NCBI GenBank assembly: GCA_003153915.1 | Contig: PMBX01000128.1 | Location: forward strand, 1 to 5,208 | Direction: 5' to 3' | DNA: 5,208 nt | From: Phycisphaerales bacterium | Lineage (GTDB): Bacteria > Planctomycetota > Phycisphaerae > SM23-33 | Part shown: piece after piece, positions 1 to 4,673 of the stretch | Layout: every line of letters starts with the position of its first letter | How positions within the stretch are numbered: position 1 is the first letter of the stretch | Made by a program: the position numbers and the translations under genes | The notes under the pieces: generated by a model | The model's input: the letters and a program-made list of their open reading frames with translations, nothing else | Databases searched by the model: none | Told to the model about the DNA's origin: nothing

Positions 1-216
1 ATCTTTACCAAGTCCAGCAACAATCCTCGCGCGGCCAAGCCGGAAGAGTTGGCTGAAGTCTATACCGAACGCAGCGGCCGCGAGGCTCAGATTACCGAGA
101 ACCTCACCCAGGCCATTCGCGTCGCCGGCAGCGCCGTCAGCCGCGAAGACATCATCACCATCACCGGCTCGTTCTATCTCGTCGGTGAGGCTAAGATGAT
201 CCTGGCCTCGGTGTAG
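1..216 (+). CDS. folC: FolC, folylpolyglutamate synthase / dihydrofolate synthase, C-terminal part (5' truncated by window)
   Basis: Frame 1 is open from the first base to the TAG at 214-216 and gives the last 71 residues of a longer protein. FolC is a cytosolic Mur-ligase-type enzyme that adds glutamate to dihydropteroate or tetrahydrofolate in an ATP-dependent reaction. The visible part matches the family's C-terminal domain. It has an N-terminal FTKSSNNPRAAKPEEL stretch (the usual T..NPRA..P.EL signature), a helix with alternating acidic and polar residues, then DIITITGSFYLVGEAK, which is the hallmark G-S-x-Y-L-V-G-E motif shortly before the C-terminus. The protein ends nine residues after GEA, as is normal. 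The ATP-binding P-loop and central domain lie outside the window. The gene converges on the membrane protein gene at 345-2156. MurC-F ligases share the fold but do not carry this GSFYLVGEA ending, so FolC is the firm choice. Confidence 0.92.
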   Translation: MFTKSSNNPRAAKPEELAEVYTERSGREAQITENLTQAIRVAGSAVSREDIITITGSFYLVGEAKMILASV

Positions 217-247
217 GAACCCACCACGGCCAAGCCCGCTTATCGCA

Positions 248-264
248 GGGCGACTCGCCCTTTT
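248..264 (+). terminator. Small GC hairpin plus T4, candidate folC terminator
   Basis: GGGCG pairs with CGCCC around a three-base ACT loop (248-260), followed directly by TTTT (261-264), 31 nt after the folC stop. The stem is short but all GC and is placed correctly for rho-independent termination. A second small inverted repeat (CTTTTCC / GGAAAAG, 260-274) overlaps its end and could compete with it. Confidence 0.45.
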
Positions 265-278
265 CCCGGAAAAGAAAC

Positions 279-322
279 GGTGGCGAAGGTTTTGCCGTTG
301 CCTTCGCCACCTTTGACTTTTT
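279..322 (+). terminator. Probable intrinsic terminator between convergent genes, possibly bidirectional
   Basis: A perfect 11-bp inverted repeat, GGTGGCGAAGG (279-289) and CCTTCGCCACC (301-311), surrounds an 11-nt loop. On the plus strand it is followed by TTTGACTTTTT (312-322), so it can end folC transcripts. On the minus strand it is followed after one base by TTTCTTT (complement of 271-277), so it can also end the transcript of the membrane protein gene whose stop is at 345. The location between two convergent stop codons supports a shared terminator. Confidence 0.7.
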
Positions 323-325
323 CAC

Positions 326-341
326 CGCGCGCCGGCGCGCG
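326..341. repeat. 16-bp perfect GC palindrome
   Basis: CGCGCGCCGGCGCGCG is identical to its reverse complement. It lies three bases past the stop codon of the minus-strand membrane protein gene and just beside the terminator hairpin. It could form part of a compound terminator, act as a protein-binding site, or be chance in GC-rich DNA. It contains two GCGCGC and one GCCGGC hexamer, which are common methylase/restriction targets. Confidence 0.5.
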
Positions 342-344
342 TCT

Positions 345-2156
345 TCATGCCTGCGGCTGCGCGCCTTGGGCGCCGCCTTGGCTGGAGGCATTGGACGACT
401 CCGTGGAGGCCATCGCAGCAGGAGCGGGAGCGGCTTGCTCCTCCAAGCCTTCTTCCACATAGACGTCATCCAAGTCCGTGGCATCGACCTTGCGGCGGAG
501 CAGATAGTAAATCTCCGTTGCGGCACTGGCGAAGTAAGACAGCAGGAACGCCCCCACCGCCGCTACGACCAGGAAGACCCACAGGCCGATGAAGAACGCC
601 CCGATCTTCTCGGCGCCGGTCATGGCCGCCAAGTTACTCGTCCCCGAAAGCGTGTTGAAACTCGGCGGCGACCACATGACATCCAGCTTGTTTTCCGCGC
701 CCGCCAGGCGTCCGCCACCGCTGAAGAGGCCCCAACTGACGAAGAAATGCGTACTGGACAAGGCCAGGTATGCAAAGAAATACACGAACAGGTAGCAGAT
801 CGAACCGTAGACAAGCGACACGGTCGCATACAGCGCCGTCCGCCACGGTTTGGCAAAGACGTAGGAGAAGCTGCGGCTGATGGCGTCGAAACCGTCGGAA
901 CCTTCCACCGCGATCGTCGGGTACATCAGCGCCCATCCGCCGATCAGGCCGATCAACAAGAACGCCACCAGAAGCCCCAACAGGATCGCCAGGAAGAAAA
1001 GCACGCCAATCAGTATCGCCCCGAAACCCCAGAGATTGCCCAGCAACCCGCCCAGCGCCATCAGGATCCCCAGCACCAGGATGATCGCCAGCGGAATCAG
1101 CGGCGCGGTGAAGAAGCTGAAGAACTTTCCCGCCGAGAACCTCAGGGCCTCCATGATGGAGATCTTGTCCTCCCTGGCCGCGTGCATCGCCGCGATGCGA
1201 TGGATCGCCCCGCCAAGCAGCGCCCAGACGGCCAGGCAAATCAACAGGTAAACGATACCATAGAGCCAATGCGCTTCCAGCAGCCAGCCCACGCCCTTGA
1301 TCGCCATGAGCGTGGAGTACAGGAATCCGCCCTGGAGATTGCCTTCCCCGACCAGCAACCGCTGGCCGTCCTGGTCGATCCCCAAGGCCAGTCCTCCCCC
1401 GATATCGCCTCGCCACACCGCGGCGATGGCGGAGTTGATATGGGATTCCTCCCAGTCAAGCAGCGTGTCGAAGATGCCCTTGCCGCAAATCGCTTCGGTT
1501 CTCTCGGCGAAGTCCGCCTTGCGGATCGTGAGGGCCTGGAGGGCCTTGGCGTAATGATCCTTCAGTTCCTTGCGAGCTTCGGCTTCTTCCTTCTTGGAAA
1601 GGGAGGCGACCTCGTTATCGGCCTTGGTCTCGGCCTGGTCGAGGAGATCCACGATCAACTTTTTTTCACCGTCAAATGATTCTTGGGCCTTGTCCATGCT
1701 GGCCTTCCAGGACTGACCCGACCAGTCTTCCACGCGCACCGGAACAATACTCTTGTCCTGCGTGGCCTTTCGCATCGCCTCCAGGAAGGCGTCCTTCAAC
1801 CGCCCACCGGGGACATTCATCAGGTACGCCGTGAGGGTCTTGGACTGATTGACCGTCTCGGCCGCCAACGTCGCGGCCGCCCGGTCGCGCCCGTCCAGCC
1901 AAGTGCCCTTGGTCGCCTCGAACTTGGCCGGAGAACTGTTGGCATACAGCCCGATCTCCCCCTGCATGGCGCGCTGTCCGACGAGGCCGCCAATGGGGTC
2001 CATCACCCGTCCGGCCAGATACACGATCACAATGACCGCCAAGGCCAGCAACAGCTTGCTGGGGTGAATGGCCATTCGGAAGCACTTGAAGATGTGCGTG
2101 AAATCAAAAACCTCGTTCCAGTTCACTCGCCGCAGTTCCTGTTGATCCTCAGCCAT
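345..2156 (-). CDS. Uncharacterised multi-pass membrane protein (603 aa) with large N-terminal extracytoplasmic domain
   Basis: I do not recognise a named family. The chain has a short polar N-terminus and one hydrophobic helix at about 34-54. A long soluble region (about 55-290) follows, containing a Lys/Glu-rich, probably coiled-coil stretch at about 155-220. Then comes a cluster of hydrophobic helices at about 297-318, 350-372, 376-412 (long enough for two passes), 440-466 and 518-545. The tail from about 560 is acidic, then Ala/Ser/Gln/Gly-rich and likely disordered. If the N-terminus is inside, the 55-290 domain faces the periplasm. A polar conserved-looking loop, VEGSDGFDAISRSFSYVFAKPWR (418-439), separates two helices and is the best candidate for a functional motif. 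It loosely resembles the loop seen in DUF975/Yip1-like integral membrane proteins, but this is only an impression. The ATG is supported by AAAGGA (complement of 2164-2169) about 7 nt upstream. It lies downstream of the chaperone genes on the same strand but 210 nt away, so a functional link is unproven. Codon use and length are consistent with a real gene. The long plus-strand ORFs opposite it look like shadows. Confidence 0.88.
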   Translation of the reverse strand: MAEDQQELRRVNWNEVFDFTHIFKCFRMAIHPSKLLLALAVIVIVYLAGRVMDPIGGLVGQRAMQGEIGLYANSSPAKFEATKGTWLDGRDRAAATLAAETVNQSKTLTAYLMNVPGGRLKDAFLEAMRKATQDKSIVPVRVEDWSGQSWKASMDKAQESFDGEKKLIVDLLDQAETKADNEVASLSKKEEAEARKELKDHYAKALQALTIRKADFAERTEAICGKGIFDTLLDWEESHINSAIAAVWRGDIGGGLALGIDQDGQRLLVGEGNLQGGFLYSTLMAIKGVGWLLEAHWLYGIVYLLICLAVWALLGGAIHRIAAMHAAREDKISIMEALRFSAGKFFSFFTAPLIPLAIILVLGILMALGGLLGNLWGFGAILIGVLFFLAILLGLLVAFLLIGLIGGWALMYPTIAVEGSDGFDAISRSFSYVFAKPWRTALYATVSLVYGSICYLFVYFFAYLALSSTHFFVSWGLFSGGGRLAGAENKLDVMWSPPSFNTLSGTSNLAAMTGAEKIGAFFIGLWVFLVVAAVGAFLLSYFASAATEIYYLLRRKVDATDLDDVYVEEGLEEQAAPAPAAMASTESSNASSQGGAQGAQPQA

Positions 2157-2366
2157 GATTGTGTCCTTTCGTTCCAGAAGTTCCTCTGCGCCGCAGCGGC
2201 GGCAGAGCCTTGGAGCTGACTAAGAATATTCAAACCAATCCGAGCGCCGGCATCTTCTCACGGCACCACTGCCCGGATGAAAGGAATTATATTTCCCTAA
2301 CCCCCTGTTTCAACGGATTTCCCGTTGCCCCGTTCCCACTTGGTGATATCCCAAACCGCAGGCGAC
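2157..2366 (-). other. Leader / intergenic region upstream of the membrane protein gene
   Basis: These 210 nt separate the fmdB stop from the membrane protein start. Near the gene is a Shine-Dalgarno AAAGGA. An imperfect GC inverted repeat lies at 2184-2207 (CTCTGC / GCAGAG outer stem with a CCGC / GCGG inner stem). An AT-rich patch on the minus strand around 2221-2235 (GAATATTCTTA) could include a -10 box, but no convincing -35 is seen 17 nt away. Near the fmdB end, CAACGG (2311-2316) pairs with CCGTTG (2322-2327) around a five-base loop with no T-tract, so it is only a weak terminator candidate. The region could hold a separate promoter. I cannot place it firmly. Confidence 0.4.
2184..2207 (-). 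repeat. Imperfect GC inverted repeat in the membrane protein gene leader
   Basis: CTCTGC (2184-2189) and GCAGAG (2202-2207) form a perfect 6-bp outer stem. Inside, CCGC and GCGG can pair after a small asymmetric internal loop. It sits 15-18 nt upstream of the Shine-Dalgarno, so it could be an operator or an mRNA structure in the leader. It has no T-tract. Confidence 0.35.
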
Positions 2367-2663
2367 TTAGGATTCCCCGCCCTTGGCCTTGGAATCGGTC
2401 TTCTTTTCGGTGGTTTTTTTGTCAACGGCAGCGGGGCTGGAGGCGGGTTTGTCCTTCTCGGCGGCCTTGCGGTAGGCGTCGCTGCGATAGTCGGTCTGAT
2501 AGAAACCGCTGCCCTTGAAGATAACTCCCGCCCCCGTACCGATCAGCCGGCGGAGGGAAGATTTCTTGCACACCGGGCACTTGCGCGCCGAGCGGGCGGT
2601 GATGGACTGGAACTTCTCGAATTTGTGTCCACACGCACCGCACTCGTAATCATACGTCGGCAT
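2367..2663 (-). CDS. FmdB-family small zinc-ribbon protein (98 aa)
   Basis: The N-terminus MPTYDYECGACGHKFEKFQSI is the standard opening of the FmdB / regulatory zinc-ribbon family. Two Cys pairs, C8-x2-C11 and C29-x2-C32, form a single zinc ribbon. The family's following segment is present as RRLIGTGAGVIFKGSGFYQTDYR (about residues 37-59). From about 60 on, the tail is low complexity and rich in Lys, Ala, Ser and Glu, probably disordered, and carries an A7 run in the coding strand (complement of 2414-2420). The start at 2663 is preferred over an in-frame extension to 2714, because homology begins exactly at MPTY and AGGAG (complement of 2671-2675) lies 7 nt upstream. FmdB was named from a putative regulator of a formamidase locus in Methylophilus, but for most members the function is unknown. 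No DNA target can be inferred here. It lies 90 nt downstream of grpE on the same strand, which suggests co-transcription with the chaperone genes. Confidence 0.9.
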   Translation of the reverse strand: MPTYDYECGACGHKFEKFQSITARSARKCPVCKKSSLRRLIGTGAGVIFKGSGFYQTDYRSDAYRKAAEKDKPASSPAAVDKKTTEKKTDSKAKGGES

Positions 2664-2670
2664 TTCCTGA

Positions 2671-2675
2671 CTCCT
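2671..2675 (-). promoter_or_regulatory. Ribosome binding site deciding the fmdB start
   Basis: The minus strand reads AGGAG with a 7-nt spacer before the ATG at 2663-2661. This, with the family's conserved MPTYDYEC beginning, rules out the upstream in-frame TTG (2714) and ATG (2702). Confidence 0.7.
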
Positions 2676-2753
2676 GCCTGCCTCGCCCGTCCCGGACAGC
2701 ATCCCACCGGGCAAACTATTTGGCGTCTCGGTGCGGGTTATTCCAGGAGGCGA

Positions 2754-3365
2754 TCATCCCTCCCCGGGCCGGTTTTCCTGTCCTGGGGACGGCTTGGGCG
2801 TCTCGGTCTGCGGAGTCTTGGACACCGCCACCATCGCCGGACGCAGCGTCCGGCCCTTTAGCATATAGCCCCTCTGCAACTCTCTGGTCACGGTCATCGG
2901 CGGATGCTCGGCGGTTTCCTCCTGGACAATCGCCGAATGCCTGGCCGGGTCGAACGCCTCCCCAACACAGGCTATAACGCTCAGGCCGAATCGCCCCAGC
3001 GTCTCCATCGTTTTTTGGCGCACCAGTTCCATGCCCACCAACAGCGGATCATCGCTGCTATGGTTGGCCCTTGCGGCAGCCAGGCCGCGCTCCATGTCGT
3101 CCAACACGCTCAGCAGGCTCTTAATCAATTCCGCATTGGCATATTCGCGTCCATCCTCGATGTCCCGCTGGATGCGCTTCTGATAGTTGAGATAGTCCGC
3201 CGATACCCGCTGGAGGCGGGACCGCAGGTCATCGCGCTCGGCCTGGAGCTTGGCCGAATCGTCCCCCGCCGCTTCGCAGGGGGCCTGCTCACGAGCCGGC
3301 AGCGGCGCTGCCTCGGACGATTGGCCCGGTTCCTCCGCCGGCTGGTCGTGATGCTTTCGTTTCAC
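2754..3365 (-). CDS. grpE: GrpE, nucleotide exchange factor of DnaK
   Basis: GrpE is a cytosolic homodimer that opens the DnaK nucleotide-binding cleft to release ADP and restart the chaperone cycle. The protein is 203 aa from the GTG chosen here, close to the usual size. Order of parts: a charged, Pro/Ala/Glu-rich flexible N-terminus (1-36); a long coiled coil (about 37-105) with the family signature SADYLNYQKR (55-64) and LLSVLDDMERGLAAA (84-98); then the C-terminal beta domain (about 130-183) with FDPARHSAI (138-146) and ELQRGYMLKGRTLRPAMVAVSK (162-183). A short Pro/Thr/Glu tail follows. No ATG is available. GTG at 3365 has AGGGAG (3375-3380) nine bases upstream. TTG at 3374 would add three residues and use GAGG (3382-3385) seven bases upstream. 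The gap to the dnaJ stop is 23-32 nt, so the two genes are surely in one operon. Confidence 0.93.
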   Translation of the reverse strand: MKRKHHDQPAEEPGQSSEAAPLPAREQAPCEAAGDDSAKLQAERDDLRSRLQRVSADYLNYQKRIQRDIEDGREYANAELIKSLLSVLDDMERGLAAARANHSSDDPLLVGMELVRQKTMETLGRFGLSVIACVGEAFDPARHSAIVQEETAEHPPMTVTRELQRGYMLKGRTLRPAMVAVSKTPQTETPKPSPGQENRPGEG

Positions 3366-3374
3366 TGTTTTCAA

Positions 3375-3380
3375 CTCCCT
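3375..3380 (-). promoter_or_regulatory. Ribosome binding site of grpE
   Basis: The minus strand reads AGGGAG nine bases before the GTG at 3365 and directly touching the alternative TTG at 3374. Zero spacing would be unusable for the TTG, so this site favours the GTG. A second GAGG at 3382-3385 leaves the TTG possible. Confidence 0.5.
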
Positions 3381-3397
3381 GCCTCGTGGAGGGCTTG

Positions 3398-4522
3398 CTA
3401 AGTTTGGGTGAAATATTCCTTGAGCTTGTTGATGAAAGTCTTTCGTTGCGGAGTGACGTGTGCCTCTTCAGTCTTGGCGAAGGCCTCCAGCAATTCCCGT
3501 TGTTTGGGCGTCAGCTTCCTGGGCACCTCAATGAGCACCTGCACATGCTGGTCGCCGAAATGTCCGGAACGGGTGGGCATCCCGCGCTTCTTGACCGTGA
3601 AGACCTCGCCATGGGCCGTCCCGGCGGGAATTTCCAGGTCCATGGTCCCTTCCAACGTGGGAACCTGTATCTTCGACCCCAGCGCCGCCTGGGAAAAACT
3701 GATGGGCGCCTGGCAGATCAGGTCGTCGCCCTGGCGGCCCAGCAACGGGTGAGGCCGGATGCGGACATAACAGTGCATGTCGCCCCTGGCCGTGCCACCG
3801 GGTCCAGGCTCGCCCTCGCCGCGGACGCGGACCACCTGCCCGTCGTGGATGCCCGGGGGAATGTGCACGGACAGCACGCGCTTCTTGCGCCGCCGGCCAC
3901 TGCCGCGACAGTCGCCGCAGGGGTCCGTCACGATCGTGCCCCCACCGTGGCACTTGGGGCAGGCGATGATCCGCACCGATACGCCGAAAAACCCCTGCAC
4001 CTGCTGCTGCATCTGCCCGTAGCCCCCGCAGGCGGAGCAGCGGTCGGGTTTCGTGCCAGGCCGTGATCCGCTGCCGGCGCATGCGTCGCAGAAATCCATT
4101 CGCTCGAATTCCAGAGTCTGATCGATCCCCTTGGCCGCCTGAACGAGTGTCAACTCCACCTCGGTCTCCAGGTCGTAGCCGTGGGCGGCGCCGCGACGGT
4201 CCCGCCCACCGCCCAGGCCGCCGAAAATATCCTCGAACATCGAAAAAATATCGCCAAAGCCCATCGACGAAAAATCATGCACGCCAGAACCGCGCAGCCC
4301 CTCGTGGCCGTAACGGTCGAAGGTCTGGCGCTTGGCCGGCTCGGACAGCACCTCGTAGGCTTCCGCCAGTTCCTTGAATTTCCGCTCCCCCTCGGCCTTG
4401 TCGCCCTTGTAGTTGTCGGGGTGGAACTTCAACGCCCCGCGGCGATAGGCGCGCTTGATGTCCGCCGGGCTTGCGCCGCGGTCCACGCCCAGCACCTCAT
4501 AATAATCACGCTTGGCCGACAT
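3398..4522 (-). CDS. dnaJ: DnaJ, Hsp40 co-chaperone (type I, full length)
   Basis: DnaJ binds unfolded clients and activates DnaK ATP hydrolysis in the cytosol. At 374 aa it is the normal size and complete. The J domain covers about 5-72, starting RDYYEVLGVDRGAS with the catalytic HPD at 34-36. A Gly/Phe-rich linker runs from about 73 to 107 (GFGDIFSMFEDIFGGLGGG). The zinc-binding domain has all four CxxCxGxG repeats: CDACAGSG (C145/C148), CSACGGYG (C162/C165), CPKCHGGG (C188/C191) and CGDCRGSG (C202/C205). The C-terminal substrate-binding domains follow, with IPPGIHDGQVVRVRGEGEPG and the typical GDMHCYVRIRPHPLLGRQGDDL. These features separate it from CbpA-type proteins, which lack the zinc fingers. 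The ATG start fits the family. No Shine-Dalgarno is seen upstream, where the minus strand reads ACTATCTTTCCC before ATG. The gene lies between groEL and grpE with no dnaK beside it. Confidence 0.96.
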   Translation of the reverse strand: MSAKRDYYEVLGVDRGASPADIKRAYRRGALKFHPDNYKGDKAEGERKFKELAEAYEVLSEPAKRQTFDRYGHEGLRGSGVHDFSSMGFGDIFSMFEDIFGGLGGGRDRRGAAHGYDLETEVELTLVQAAKGIDQTLEFERMDFCDACAGSGSRPGTKPDRCSACGGYGQMQQQVQGFFGVSVRIIACPKCHGGGTIVTDPCGDCRGSGRRRKKRVLSVHIPPGIHDGQVVRVRGEGEPGPGGTARGDMHCYVRIRPHPLLGRQGDDLICQAPISFSQAALGSKIQVPTLEGTMDLEIPAGTAHGEVFTVKKRGMPTRSGHFGDQHVQVLIEVPRKLTPKQRELLEAFAKTEEAHVTPQRKTFINKLKEYFTQT

Positions 4523-4673
4523 GGGAAAGATAGTCTACCACATCGAATCGACCCTTGACGACCGGCAATCGGCTCAACCACCGCCACGGACCGGCAGGTT
4601 CCAATGCTCAGGGGCGCTTCGGTTTCATGCCGCAGCGCCCCTGCATTTTAATCCGTTTAGCCCACGGGTGCGT
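4523..4673 (-). other. groEL-dnaJ intergenic spacer
   Basis: These 151 nt hold a strong hairpin next to groEL (4603-4647) and an 8-nt direct repeat, GACCGGCA, at 4560-4567 and 4589-4596. On the minus strand, TAGACT (complement of 4532-4537) lies nine bases before the dnaJ ATG and resembles a -10 box, but no -35 match stands at the right distance. No CIRCE inverted repeat (TTAGCACTC-N9-GAGTGCTAA) is present, so HrcA control at this site is not supported. Confidence 0.4.
4603..4647. terminator. Strong stem-loop between groEL and dnaJ
   Basis: CAGGGGCGCT (4609-4618) and AGCGCCCCTG (4634-4643) form a perfect 10-bp stem. Alternatively, AATGC (4603-4607) pairs with GCATT (4643-4647) outside a 9-bp core, with a two-base bulge. 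The loop has a further CGG/CCG mini-stem. It lies 26-70 nt beyond the groEL stop in the direction of groEL transcription. On that minus strand no T-tract follows (GAGCATTGGAACC). The T-run (TTTT, 4646-4649) is on the plus strand, where no gene is ending. It may therefore be a weak terminator, a processing site or a 3'-end stabiliser that lowers dnaJ expression relative to groEL. Confidence 0.55.

Noticed and set aside
366..1679. Plus-strand ORF of 437 codons antisense to the membrane protein gene
   Set aside because: Its translation is rich in Arg, Gln, His, Asp and Pro with no domain, and it lies wholly opposite a well-supported gene with a good ribosome binding site. It is the usual antisense shadow of GC-rich coding DNA.
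2414..2420. A7 run in fmdB as a second programmed frameshift site
   Set aside because: The codons are GAC AAA AAA ACC, so the in-frame heptamer is C-AAA-AAA rather than A-AAA-AAG. It lies in a low-complexity tail.
2664..2714. Longer N-terminus for the zinc-ribbon protein, starting at TTG 2714 or ATG 2702
   Set aside because: The family begins precisely at MPTYDYEC, and AGGAG lies seven bases before that ATG.
2744..2749. AGGAGG on the plus strand near the grpE stop, like a Shine-Dalgarno
   Set aside because: No start codon follows at a usable distance on the plus strand, and it overlaps the end of minus-strand transcription of grpE.
3386..4066. Plus-strand ORF of 226 codons antisense to dnaJ
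   Set aside because: It is the mirror of a textbook DnaJ sequence. No family features and no independent support.
4555..4560. TTGACG on the plus strand as a -35 box
   Set aside because: No -10 partner and no plus-strand gene downstream.
4523..4673. CIRCE operator for HrcA in the groEL-dnaJ spacer
   Set aside because: The hairpin there does not contain TTAGCACTC / GAGTGCTAA. Its stem is CAGGGGCGCT / AGCGCCCCTG, with a longer loop.
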